The notes under the pieces are model-generated. The model was not told the origin of the DNA. It was given only the letters and a program-made list of their open reading frames with translations, and searched no databases. From the NCBI GenBank assembly GCA_021781115.1, contig JAJXXL010000253.1, positions 1-39,993 of the forward strand: 39,993 nucleotides of DNA, read 5' to 3'. Source of the stretch: Planctomycetota bacterium. Lineage in GTDB: Bacteria; Planctomycetota; Planctomycetia; Planctomycetales; Planctomycetaceae. The stretch's first letter is position 1. Every line of letters starts with the position of its first letter. The position numbers and the translations under genes are program-made. This document shows positions 1 to 11,200 of the stretch, piece by piece.

Positions 1-51
1 GTCGGAACCTGGCTGTCAATAACTATGGGTGTCTTTATTTAAGAAGGGGGC

Positions 52-2604
52 TTATGGCAAGCCGTTGAATTTGCGGAGTGCCCATTCGGCGGTCAGGAGG
101 GCGAAGAATGCCAGCAGCATAATCCAGTGGTTCCAGAGTGGTCGTTCGGAGGTCGTCACCGCCGTTTGTCCCGACGGACGCAACAGTTCAAGAACTTGCC
201 CCACTTCATCGAGGCGCAACAGCTTGCCACCGGTCGCGGTGGCGAGCTGTTGCAGCAGTTCAAGATTCGACCTCAAATCGCTGAGTTCCAGGCTAGGCTT
301 GGGATGCACGAACAGGTCAGCAGCCACTTCGCGCGGCCCGAGGTCAGCCCCCGCCACTGCCAGCTTCAACCGGTACTCATGCGGCGGGAGAGATACGGCG
401 CGGCCTTCATAAATCAGGGGCTGAGCTTTGGAAGGCCGCAGGGCGATGACCGAAAACGCCGGGGCCGAGGTGGAGTCGCCGGTACGAAAAATCTCAACAC
501 GGGGGGCGACATTGGGAAATTTTTTCAGGAATTCAGGTGTCCAGCGGGCTCGTAAAAGTGCGTCGTCGCCCTCGTCGACGTCGGTTTTCTCGGGGCCGAA
601 TTTCACCATGTCGTTGCCGGCGGCAGCCTTGTTGCTGGCGGCCCACCGCGCCAGTTGCCCCCAGAATCGGTGGTGGTACCGGTCGCCGGCGCGCTTCCGC
701 CAGCGCCAAGTACTGTCGATTCCCAGCCACACCACCTGGCCCAGCCCGTAGTGCTGATGCACGATGACGGCGCTGCCCCGCTCGGCAGCTAACGGGTCGT
801 CGCCTGCGAGTTGCAGGGCGGCGAACACGGTCGCCCCCGGTTTGGCCTTGCCGAACAGGCCCCAGGCATGCTCGGGCAGCGAATTCCAGGTATCACGGTT
901 GACCTGCGGGTTGGCGTCGAACTGCAGGAACGCCTCATTTTCGCCCTCGGGGGTCAGTTGCAGATGAAACCCGCGCGAGCCGGCGTTCGCCGCGTCGCCG
1001 CGTCCGGCGGCGGGCACACTGAAATCGACGGGTCGCAAATCGGTGACGGGCAAGAGACGGGCGACGACCGCCAAATCATACGCCAGCGGAAAGTAGTTTT
1101 TGCCTGCGCCCAACACGAGCGTGCCGCCCGATTCACTGACGAATTTTTCCAGCAAGTTCCAGGCGGCAGGGGCGAGTTCGCCCGGCGGCAGGTCACCAAG
1201 GATGACGAGGTCAGAATCGGCGAAGGGTGAATTCTTCAGATCGGCGTCATCTGGAATCGCCAGGCGGTGGGGGAAGTACAGGTCGGGCAACCGGCCCAGT
1301 TGTGGCTGGTGAAACAGAACGTCCTTGAAGTCGACGCGCGTGTCGCGGCGCAACGCAGCATCAAGGAATCGAAATTCCCAGCGGGCTTCGTCATCAAGCA
1401 GCACGACGTGCACCTTGTCATCGACGACTGTCAGGGCCAGTGTCGCAGCGTTGTTGTCGTCGCGCGTTTCGCCCGGCAGCGGGCTGATTTTGAAGGTGTA
1501 TTGCCGGCGGCCCGCTTCGTGGGCGTCGAGTTCGAGTTCGACCGGAGTTTCGACGCCCCGGGCAGTGATTTTTTTGACAACAGGCGGCGTGCCCTCGCGC
1601 TCCAGTGTCACTTCGATTTCCTGGCTCTCAAATCCCGCCGTATTCAAGACCGCCTTTAACAGCGGACGATCATTCTTGAACGCCGTTTGCGGCGCGTCGA
1701 GCGACTGAATCGACAAATCTTTGGGAAGCAGCTCCGAACCGAGCACGATGGGAAACACGCGCACCTTGGCCGGGGCCGATCGCGCCGCCGCAACCACGTC
1801 GCGCCCCGTGGTATCGTGGCCGTCGGTAAACAATACCAGCCCCGCGGCGGGCGGGTCTTGCGGGTCGGTTTCGAGCGCGGGCAGCAGCGCCTCTCGCAGG
1901 CTCGTCACTCCGGGCGACAGCCCCGCCGGGGCAACCAGCGGTTCGGCCAGCACTTGCTCGTCAAGCGGCAGGATCTTACCCGCGAAGCCCCACAGCGAAA
2001 CCGGCCCCAGCCTTTTCAACTCGGGCAGGAGTGGCGCGGGCGCGCCGACGAGCAGCCGCCGGGCAATTTCACGGCGCGGCAGTTTATCGACCTCGACCAG
2101 CAGGCTTTCGATATGCTGCCGTCGCGCTCTTGACAGCGCAGCCCGCTTTTCCGGATCGACCGTTTCCTGATCGCCCACCCATTCGGGTTCGCGCCCGGTG
2201 GCGAAGGCGGCGATCCAACGGTCAAGCCGCGCATTGACCGCGGTATTGCCCACCATGCCCAACCCGCGGGCCCACCGCAGTTTTTCGGCCTTGAGCGCGT
2301 ACTGGTCGGTCGTGTTGGTACTGTCGGAAAGATCGAGCGCCACGAGGATCCGGGCGGCGTGCTGCTGGTCGAGCTTCCAGGTCAGAACCGGTTCGAGCCA
2401 GGTCAACAATACCAGGCCAATCACCAGCAGCCGCAGAGTCAGCAGCGCGTACCCCACCACGCCCGGCACCAGACGGCGTTCATACCGGTAAAGCATGATG
2501 ACAAGCAGGCCTGCCGCCAGGGCGCACGTCAGCCACCACCCGGCATAATGTGCGCCATGAAATTCGAATGTCTGGTTGAGCATGGTTTCGGGCCGTGATT
2601 TCAC
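52..2604 (-). CDS. Membrane-anchored VWA / glutamine-amidotransferase-like protein
   Basis: This is an envelope protein of 850 residues with no assigned enzymatic role. Two membrane segments lie near residues 22-40 and 50-70. A von Willebrand A-type domain follows, with a MIDAS-like DLSDS (D91, S93, S95) and a later TDG motif (FTDGHDTTG). The middle region (VLLDDEARWEFRFLDAALRR and onward) resembles the class I glutamine-amidotransferase-like domain seen in such proteins. A last membrane helix (WIMLLAFFALLTAEWALRKF) ends the protein, so the bulk should be periplasmic. The GTG at 2604 follows the stop of the upstream gene by 12 nt. An ATG at 2583 is an alternative, and neither has a clear ribosome binding site. 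Together with its neighbour it forms a two-gene minus-strand unit of the planctomycete BatA/VWA type. The MoxR and DUF58 genes that often accompany such proteins are not seen here. Confidence 0.85.
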   Translation of the reverse strand: MKSRPETMLNQTFEFHGAHYAGWWLTCALAAGLLVIMLYRYERRLVPGVVGYALLTLRLLVIGLVLLTWLEPVLTWKLDQQHAARILVALDLSDSTNTTDQYALKAEKLRWARGLGMVGNTAVNARLDRWIAAFATGREPEWVGDQETVDPEKRAALSRARRQHIESLLVEVDKLPRREIARRLLVGAPAPLLPELKRLGPVSLWGFAGKILPLDEQVLAEPLVAPAGLSPGVTSLREALLPALETDPQDPPAAGLVLFTDGHDTTGRDVVAAARSAPAKVRVFPIVLGSELLPKDLSIQSLDAPQTAFKNDRPLLKAVLNTAGFESQEIEVTLEREGTPPVVKKITARGVETPVELELDAHEAGRRQYTFKISPLPGETRDDNNAATLALTVVDDKVHVVLLDDEARWEFRFLDAALRRDTRVDFKDVLFHQPQLGRLPDLYFPHRLAIPDDADLKNSPFADSDLVILGDLPPGELAPAAWNLLEKFVSESGGTLVLGAGKNYFPLAYDLAVVARLLPVTDLRPVDFSVPAAGRGDAANAGSRGFHLQLTPEGENEAFLQFDANPQVNRDTWNSLPEHAWGLFGKAKPGATVFAALQLAGDDPLAAERGSAVIVHQHYGLGQVVWLGIDSTWRWRKRAGDRYHHRFWGQLARWAASNKAAAGNDMVKFGPEKTDVDEGDDALLRARWTPEFLKKFPNVAPRVEIFRTGDSTSAPAFSVIALRPSKAQPLIYEGRAVSLPPHEYRLKLAVAGADLGPREVAADLFVHPKPSLELSDLRSNLELLQQLATATGGKLLRLDEVGQVLELLRPSGQTAVTTSERPLWNHWIMLLAFFALLTAEWALRKFNGLP

Positions 2605-2616
2605 TTGTCGTGCACG

Positions 2617-4908
2617 TCAGTCGTCGTCGCCTGCCGATTGCCAGTCGCCCGGTGGCGGGTCGAGCCCCGTGGCATAGCCGCCGCGCACCAGCCGCCGCGT
2701 GAACCAGAGTTCGCCAGCAAACAGCAGCAGCAGCACGCCCAGCAGCACGCGCCAGATTTCGACGCGGGCATCGTCGGCAAAAAGTTCGTCGGCCAGCGCG
2801 TCTTCGGCGGTGATGAACTTCAAACGCTCGACGCCCGCAAGCTGTTTGCGGGCGTCGTCGTCGAGCGGGGTCAGGTCCGATTCACCACGGTCGAAGTTGA
2901 CGACGAAGTATTCGGGCGCGGCGGGCGCATGTTTGCTGCCTTCGTGGCGCAGCGTGTACAGCCCCGGCAGACGGGTGTCGTCAAGCCGGGCGAATTGGGC
3001 GTCGACCGCGCCCTCGATCACGGCGGGAAACGCAGTACGGCCCGGCCCCTCGAACAGGCATTTTTCATCGGGTTCCAGTGGACGCGGCAGCAGGCTCACC
3101 AGCGGTTCGCCGGTTTGGACATTGCGGTTCGGCGCCCCGCCCCCGGCGAGATGAAACATCAGTTCATACAAAAAGGGGACGTAGTCGGGTTTGGCCGGCA
3201 GCGTGCTCCAGTCTGAATCGAGCGGCGCTGCGAGCAGGGCTACCCGGCCGCGACCATATCCGCCGAGCACGAGGTACGCATCGCCCGTGTCAAGGTGCGC
3301 CGCCACGACCGGCGCTGCGACAACCGGGCTTTCGTCGCCGGGGGCAATCGGGCCGGGCGGGGCTGCGGCGGGGGTGGCCGGCGATAACTTCCACCACTTT
3401 GAAAACCGGGCCTCGGTAAAGCCGCCGTCGCGCTCGCGCTTCAGCGGTGTCACCAGCGGCAGCGTCAAACCACGATTCGCGATTTGCACGCCAAGCCGCG
3501 ATTCGGCATCGTCGTGCCGCACTTCATCGAGCGCGGCCGGCAGCGGGCCGCGGCCGTCGCGATACAGCAGTTCGTGGTAATTCTGCCGATCGACCTTGTC
3601 GCCCGGAGCAACCAGCAGCCCACCGCCCGCCGCGACGAAATTGGCCAGCGCATCGGCCACGGCGGGGGTCAACCAGGGCACGTTGGCAAGCACGACGATG
3701 CGCACGCCCGCCAGGTCGGCCGCCGCAAACAGCCCCTGATCGACGACCCGCGCCCGCACGAGTGGCGGCTCGTTGTCGCTCGTGGCGAACGCGGCCTGCA
3801 GGAAAAACGTTTCGCCTCGCGCCGGGTCGAGCCGCGGGTCGCCATCGACCAGCAGCACGGGTAGCGCTTCGATCACTGAAATTGCGGCGTCGGCCCGATT
3901 GTCGCCCGGCAGGTCGTCGGGGTCGATGACGACGCCGAGCCAGTGCGACCCCGCCGATGTCAATCGCTGTTCGAATTCGATGCTGAATTCGCCGCCCGGT
4001 TGCAACAGCGGAGTTTGCAGCGTGGCGTCGGCCAGGCGCTGGCCGTCGACTTCAAGATACACCCGCCGTTGCATCGGGGCGGCGCCTCCTGTGTAACGCA
4101 GCCGGGTTTTCACACGGACGGGCAGGTTGACCGCTGTGAATTCCCGCGAGGGCTGCAAATTGTCGAGACTGAAGTTCAACCGCGTACCACCCGCACCGCC
4201 GGTGACGTCGACAACCCAGATCCGCGGCCGGACCGCGGCCTGTTCGCACAAATCGTCAAACGCGGCCCAGCGTTCGGCCTGATCGGCGAACCATGGGCGG
4301 GCCTGCCCATCGGTGAGCACGATCACATCGCGGCTCAGGTTGCTGGTGCCCGCCAGCACGCGAACCGCTTCACTGAGCGCCTCAACAAGATCCGACCCGC
4401 CTCCGGGCGGCGGCAACCGGTCGAGCGCGTCGCGTATGCGGCTCAGGCCGCCCACCGGGGGCGAAATGATCGGGCGCACGAGATCACGGGCGTCAAGCAG
4501 GCCCGCCGTATCGCCCGGCCGCAACTCGCCCAGGAAGTCTTGGGCTTGGCGAATCGCGGTGGCGTGCGGGGTGAGCGTTTGACCCTCCCACCCCATGCTC
4601 ATCGACCCGTCGATGACGAACACGACGTCACGGCTGCGGGTCGAAAAGTACCGCCCGAGCGCGCCGCCTGAAACCCAGGGCCGGGCCAGCGCTGCAACCA
4701 GTAAACCGATCATGCCCATCCGCAACAGCAGCAACAGGACCTCTTCGAGCCGGATATGCCGCTTGGTTTTGCGGCTCAATTCAAGGAACTGCATCGCCCC
4801 CCAATGAACGACATCGTAGTTCCTGCGGCTGAGCAGATGCGCGAGGACTGGCAGGGCCAGCCCGGCCAAACCGAGCAACATGGCCGGGTTGAGCAAATGA
4901 GACAACAT
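2617..4908 (-). CDS. BatA/VWA domain membrane protein
   Basis: This 763-residue protein belongs to the BatA-like family. The N-terminus (HLLNPAMLLGLAGLALPVLA, then HLLSRRNYDVVHWGAMQFL) is the aerotolerance-regulator N-terminal type, with membrane helices near residues 5-25 and 57-75. A VWA domain follows, with a complete MIDAS start DGSMS (D100, S102, S104) and LTDGQ later on. A region around VLLVDGDPRLDPARGETFF resembles the amidotransferase-like fold also present in the downstream gene. A C-terminal helix (VLLGVLLLLFAGELWF) re-anchors the protein. The two genes therefore share one architecture and are probably ancient duplicates that act together, perhaps in metal-dependent protein-protein interaction at the membrane. 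The ATG at 4908 lacks a visible ribosome binding site. The gene diverges from the prenyltransferase-fold gene at 5319. Confidence 0.88.
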   Translation of the reverse strand: MLSHLLNPAMLLGLAGLALPVLAHLLSRRNYDVVHWGAMQFLELSRKTKRHIRLEEVLLLLLRMGMIGLLVAALARPWVSGGALGRYFSTRSRDVVFVIDGSMSMGWEGQTLTPHATAIRQAQDFLGELRPGDTAGLLDARDLVRPIISPPVGGLSRIRDALDRLPPPGGGSDLVEALSEAVRVLAGTSNLSRDVIVLTDGQARPWFADQAERWAAFDDLCEQAAVRPRIWVVDVTGGAGGTRLNFSLDNLQPSREFTAVNLPVRVKTRLRYTGGAAPMQRRVYLEVDGQRLADATLQTPLLQPGGEFSIEFEQRLTSAGSHWLGVVIDPDDLPGDNRADAAISVIEALPVLLVDGDPRLDPARGETFFLQAAFATSDNEPPLVRARVVDQGLFAAADLAGVRIVVLANVPWLTPAVADALANFVAAGGGLLVAPGDKVDRQNYHELLYRDGRGPLPAALDEVRHDDAESRLGVQIANRGLTLPLVTPLKRERDGGFTEARFSKWWKLSPATPAAAPPGPIAPGDESPVVAAPVVAAHLDTGDAYLVLGGYGRGRVALLAAPLDSDWSTLPAKPDYVPFLYELMFHLAGGGAPNRNVQTGEPLVSLLPRPLEPDEKCLFEGPGRTAFPAVIEGAVDAQFARLDDTRLPGLYTLRHEGSKHAPAAPEYFVVNFDRGESDLTPLDDDARKQLAGVERLKFITAEDALADELFADDARVEIWRVLLGVLLLLFAGELWFTRRLVRGGYATGLDPPPGDWQSAGDDD

Positions 4909-5318
4909 GCGCGGGGTTTGTCAGTAGAATCGGTGCGCTACGCCCTGGACCGCCCGGGCACATTCGCGAAAAGCCATTCTATCGCGCACCGTGCGGCAAA
5001 ATAAGCCGCGCACGCCGCGTGCGACGACTCGCGCGCCCTCCTGAATCCCGGCGCGACGCGCCAAACCCCCGCATGCGCCGCCCCGGTTGCTGTATGACCG
5101 CGGAAATGACAGCGTGCGACACGTTGGACGAATGTCGACCATTTGAATTGGCATGATCACGCCGGCCGGGCCTTTTGCGGCCACTTTGACCGGGCTCATG
5201 CCGACACGCCGAGTTGGGGCAACGATGAAAGTGGTCGGTTTTCTTGACTCGAATCCAGGAATGGATACCATGAAGTGTGGGGTTACCCGACTTGGCTTCT
5301 CAAACCACAATAGCGCCC
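4909..5318. promoter_or_regulatory. Divergent intergenic region with candidate rightward promoter
   Basis: This 410-bp gap separates two divergent genes. A candidate rightward promoter is TTGACT (5244-5249), a 16-nt spacer and TACCAT (5266-5271). It would give a leader of about 40 nt to the ATG at 5319, which argues for that start over the GTG at 5277. No convincing leftward promoter or small gene was seen. A minus-strand open frame across this region looks like a GC-rich shadow. Confidence 0.35.
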
Positions 5319-7022
<1,704 letters not shown>

Positions 7023-7023
7023 C

Positions 7024-7710
7024 ATGAGCACCACCCTCACTTGGCTGGGCCATTCTGCCTGGCGTCTGCAAACCGCCGGAACGACCCTGTTAATTGACCC
7101 GTTTTTCACGGGCAACCCGGCGGCCGCCACTACAGTTGACGAAGTCGCAGCCGATTTCATCGTCATTACACACGGCCACGGCGATCATATCGGCGACGCG
7201 GCGGCCATTGCCCGCCGCACTGGCGCCTTGGTGATTTCCAACTTTGAAATCATCGAATGGCTCGCGCCGCAGGGCGTGCAGCGCGGGCATGCCATGAACA
7301 TCGGCGGGGCGCACAGCTTTCCATTTGGCGACCTCAAACTGACGATTGCGCACCACTCGTCCATGCTGCCCGACGGCTCGAGCGGCGGCAATCCGTGTGG
7401 CTTGCTGATTCGCCTTTCCGACGGGCAGAAAATCTATCACGCCGGTGATACTGGGCTGTTTTACGACATGAAGCTGATTGGCGAAGCCGGCATTGATCTC
7501 GCGATTTTGCCGATTGGCGACAACTTCACGATGGGGCCCGATGACGCGATTCGCGCCGTGCAGCTCATTGGGCCACGCCGCGTGGTTCCCACGCATTTCA
7601 ACACCTGGAGCCTGATCGCGCAAGACGCTGCCGCCTGGGCCGCGCGCGTCCGTTCGGAAACCGTAGCCGAACCGGTTGTGCTTGCGCCGGGCGCATCGCT
7701 CTCGTTGTGA
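7024..7710 (+). CDS. UPF0173-type metal-dependent hydrolase (metallo-beta-lactamase fold)
   Basis: This protein of 228 residues matches the UPF0173 (YtkL-like) family in length and motifs. The opening LTWLGHSAW, the metal-binding motif THGHGDHIGD near residue 50, a second histidine cluster (AHHSSMLPDG), HAGDTG and the late PTHFNTW are all visible. These residues bind two metal ions in metallo-beta-lactamase-fold hydrolases. No signal peptide is seen, so it should act in the cytoplasm. The substrate is unknown for most of the family. The ATG lies one nucleotide after the stop of the prenyltransferase-fold gene, so the two are probably translated from one message. No functional link between them is apparent. 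Confidence 0.92.
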   Translation: MSTTLTWLGHSAWRLQTAGTTLLIDPFFTGNPAAATTVDEVAADFIVITHGHGDHIGDAAAIARRTGALVISNFEIIEWLAPQGVQRGHAMNIGGAHSFPFGDLKLTIAHHSSMLPDGSSGGNPCGLLIRLSDGQKIYHAGDTGLFYDMKLIGEAGIDLAILPIGDNFTMGPDDAIRAVQLIGPRRVVPTHFNTWSLIAQDAAAWAARVRSETVAEPVVLAPGASLSL

Positions 7711-8241
7711 ACCCGTACAATGTGCAGGCCGCCGCCGCATTCGTGCCGGTTTGAAATGCGGCGCCGGTTGGTCACCAACGTGCGAACGACCGGTATGCGT
7801 TCACAGCGTGCAAGCCACGTGGTCCTGCCGCGCATGTCCCCGGCCCGTGATACGGTTTCAGGGCAGGGCGATCGGCGCGTGGCCTGGCGACGGGCCTTCG
7901 AAAAAATTAAAAATTGTTCGTTTTGCCACTTGATTGTGATGTGTGTCGCGCCTAATAATACTCGCACCTCCACGATGAGGTTGCTGCGACACGGGCCACA
8001 TGCAGCTTCTAATCCAAACGGGCTTCGCAGGGCAGCGGAGCTTCCTGTCTGATCCTCGGGGATCATCTCGCGCGCAGTCGTCACGCGTGTACGCGCTGAA
8101 TGTGCAGGCGCTGTCTCAGCACAACCCACGGCGCTTCCTCGACGGATCCGGTCATTTTGAGCCGTCTCGGCATCGGTGGATTCCATCCACTTTGAGGTCG
8201 GGCCACCACTCCGCACCCTGTTTCAGGAAGGACCGCTCGCC
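7711..8241 (+). promoter_or_regulatory. Long leader and promoter region of the surface protein
   Basis: This 531-bp gap holds a good candidate promoter: TTGATT (7930-7935), a 17-nt spacer and TAATAA (7953-7958). An A-rich UP-like tract (aaaaaattaaaaattg) lies just upstream, near 7903-7918, and is conspicuous against the GC-rich background. The predicted transcript would have a leader of about 275 nt, including a perfect 6-bp hairpin TGATCC/GGATCA with tcgg loop (8050-8065). No coding sequence was accepted here. Confidence 0.5.
8225..8232 (+). promoter_or_regulatory. Strong ribosome binding site for the surface protein
   Basis: AGGAAGGA lies 9 nt before the ATG at 8242. It decides the start of the gene against the in-frame ATG at 8176. 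Such a clear site is rare among the genes of this window. Confidence 0.75.
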
Positions 8242-11200
8242 ATGCTACTAATGCCCTGGGTCGCCGTACTTTCCAAGTCGCTTCACAACCGCTGTTTCGC
8301 CCGTCGTCGCAGTGCCAACCGCCGCTCGCGAGGTCGCGCCTGGACGAGCCGCGAATTCTGCGTACAAATCGGGGTTGTCACCGAACAGCTCGAAGACCGC
8401 TCGCTGCTCTCGACGCTGACCGCGGGTGGTACGTTGACCGACCCCGTGTACACGATTCCGGCAGGAACGACCAATCTCACGCTGGCCAACTCCACCAGCT
8501 TTTCCGGCCTGTTGACGTTGTCGACGACAAGTGGCACGTTCGACCCGACCACGTTTTTCAACCCTTTGAATTCGCTGACGATTGACTGTGCAACGGCCGA
8601 CAGTTCGACGGCCGTCATCAACATCGGCAGTTCAATCAGCAACTTGACGGCGGGCCTGACGATTAACGCCAAACTCGCGTCAGACACGGTCACCGTCGAC
8701 GGCGCTCTTACCCTGAATGAAACCTCGTCGAGTGGCCTGGCGATCACGTCGCACACGATTTCCCTCAATGACAGTTCGACACTCAATGGCAATCTCGACC
8801 TGACCGCGGGAGCGGCCCTCGCGCTGAATGCCGAGTCGGTGGGAGGCAACCTGCTGGTCACTGCGGCCGGGGCGATCTCGCAGGCGGCGGCCACGAGCCT
8901 GAGCGTGGCGGGAACCACCACGTGCAGCACCACCGGCGCTGATGAGGCAATTACTCTGGCCAGCTCGCTCAATGTCCTGACCGGCGCCGTAACCTGCACA
9001 ACGCATACATCCGGCGGGAATTCGGGAAATATCACGATCGACAACAACCTGGCCCTGAATCTGGGTGCGTCCGTGGTTGCCGGAAGCCTGTCGGCGACGG
9101 CGAACGGCGCAATCACGCAATCATCGGCGCTGACCGTTGCCGCAGGCCTTGATTTGACGACATCGGGCAATGACCAGTCCATTTCCCTTTCCGATGCGCT
9201 GAACGCCGTTACCGGCGTGGTCAGCCTGGCAACGCACACCGCCGGCAGCAATACGGGCAACGTCGCGTTCGACGACGGCACCAACCTGAACCTGGGTGCC
9301 TGTCAGATCGCGGGTGATTTCACCGCCACCGTCAATGGCGCCATTTCGCAGTTTGCGCCGCTGACCGTTGCCGGCACGGCAAACTTGTCGACCATGGGAA
9401 ATGACCAGTCGATTTCGCTCGGCAACGCGCTGAATGCACTGACCGGCGCATTGAGCTGCATCACGCACACCGCGGGCAGTAATGCCGGCAACGTGACGAT
9501 TGCCGCCAACACGGCATTGAACTTGGGTACCTGCACCGTCGCCGGAAACCTGAACGCTGCCGTCAATGGAACCCTCTCCCAATCGGGTCCGTTGACCGTC
9601 GCCGGCGCGCTCGTCGTGACGACGCTGGGCAACGATCAGGCGATCGATCTGGCCAACCCCCTGAATGTCATTCTCGGCACGGTGAGTTGCACGACCCACT
9701 CGGCTGGAGGCAACGCGGGAAATGTTACACTGGTCGTCGATGCGGCTCTGAACCTGGGAACGGTGAACGTCGCCGGAAGCCTGTCAGCCACGGCAAACGG
9801 CACGATCACCCAGTCGGGGGCCTTGGCCGTGACCGGTTCGGTGAGTTTGGCGACCTCCGGAAACGATCAATCGATCTCGCTGACCGACCCGCTCAATGAT
9901 CTGACGGGCGTCGTCAACGTGACGACGCATACTTCCGGCTCCAATGCAGGCAACGTGCAACTCAACAACAGCACCGCCCTGAATTTGGGGGCCGTGAATA
10001 TCACGGGCAACCTGGCGGTGATTGCTGGCGGGGCGATTACCCTGACAGGCCCGGTGACTGTCACGGGCAGTGTTTATACCGTGACGCTGGCGTACATTTC
10101 TGCGCCGAGTACCGCCACCGTGGGACAAACCTTTTCGTACACGGTCGAAGTGATCAATTCGGGCGCAGCCTTGCCGGCGACCGTAGTGACGGACCTTCTG
10201 CAAACGTCTGCCGCCAATACCATGGCGGCGGTGCAGTTCGTTTCCGCGAATTTCGGCGCCGGAGCAACGGTTGCCACTTCGGGAAACACCGTGACGATTG
10301 ATCTGGGTACGATCCCGGCGAATACGACCGTGACCGGCACGATTACCGTGACCGCCACAGCCGCTGGCGACCTGTTGAACAAAGTGACCCTGAACAGCCC
10401 CAGCGTTCCCGCGGCGCAAATCACCGCCGATACGGCCGTGTCGGCACCCGCTCTGAATGCCGCGGGCGGCGTGACGCTCACCCCCGTGGTGGGAGTGCCG
10501 TTTACAAACCAGACCGTCGCCACGTTTACAGATCCCGCGGGCCCGGGCCCCGTGGGCACGTACACGGCCTCGATCAACTGGGGAGATCATACCCCCGCAT
10601 CCGCGGGCACGATTACCTACAACGCAGCAACGCAGGTCTTTACCGTGAGTGGCGGGCACACCTACGCTGCCGCGGGAACGTACGCAGTCACCACGAGTAT
10701 TTCGCATGACCCCTCGCCGGCAGTCATGGCGCTGAGCACGGCGATCGTGTCGGCCCCGCCTGTCGTCGTCAGCGGCGGCCGCACCGTGAACGCCATTCAG
10801 AACCAGCCCGTCACCGGCGCCGTGGTCGCCACATTTACCGATCCGGGTGGGCCTGACGCTGTCGGCAATTACACCGCCATGATCGCGTGGGGCGACGGCA
10901 TCAGTTCGGCGGGAGTCATCGCCTACGATGCTGCGACGAGCACGTTCGCGGTCGCCGGCAGCCACACCTACACGCTGGGCGGGACGTTTTCGATCACGGT
11001 GACGGTCAACCACCAGTCGTCGCCCGCCGCGTCCTCCACAAGTTCGGCTGTCGTCGCCGACCTGTTCCGCATGACGCGCACGTATGACCCTGCCAGCGAA
11101 CAACACTTCTTCACCACGTCGCAGTTCGAATTCCAATACGTCGAGGAACTCAAGTGGAACGACGAAACGACCGGAGTCACCGGTTTCGGCGTACCGAACA

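Noticed and set aside
5241-5262. tRNA T-arm-like string near CTCGAATCC
   Set aside because: The flanking bases do not pair into a T-stem and no acceptor or anticodon arm is present.
7461-8216. 251-codon minus-strand open frame across the gap before the surface gene
   Set aside because: It overlaps the hydrolase gene antisense and lies over the promoter and leader; no family signature.
8836-9996. CRISPR or mobile-element repeats
   Set aside because: The repeat period is 231 bp, in frame, and encodes a protein repeat.
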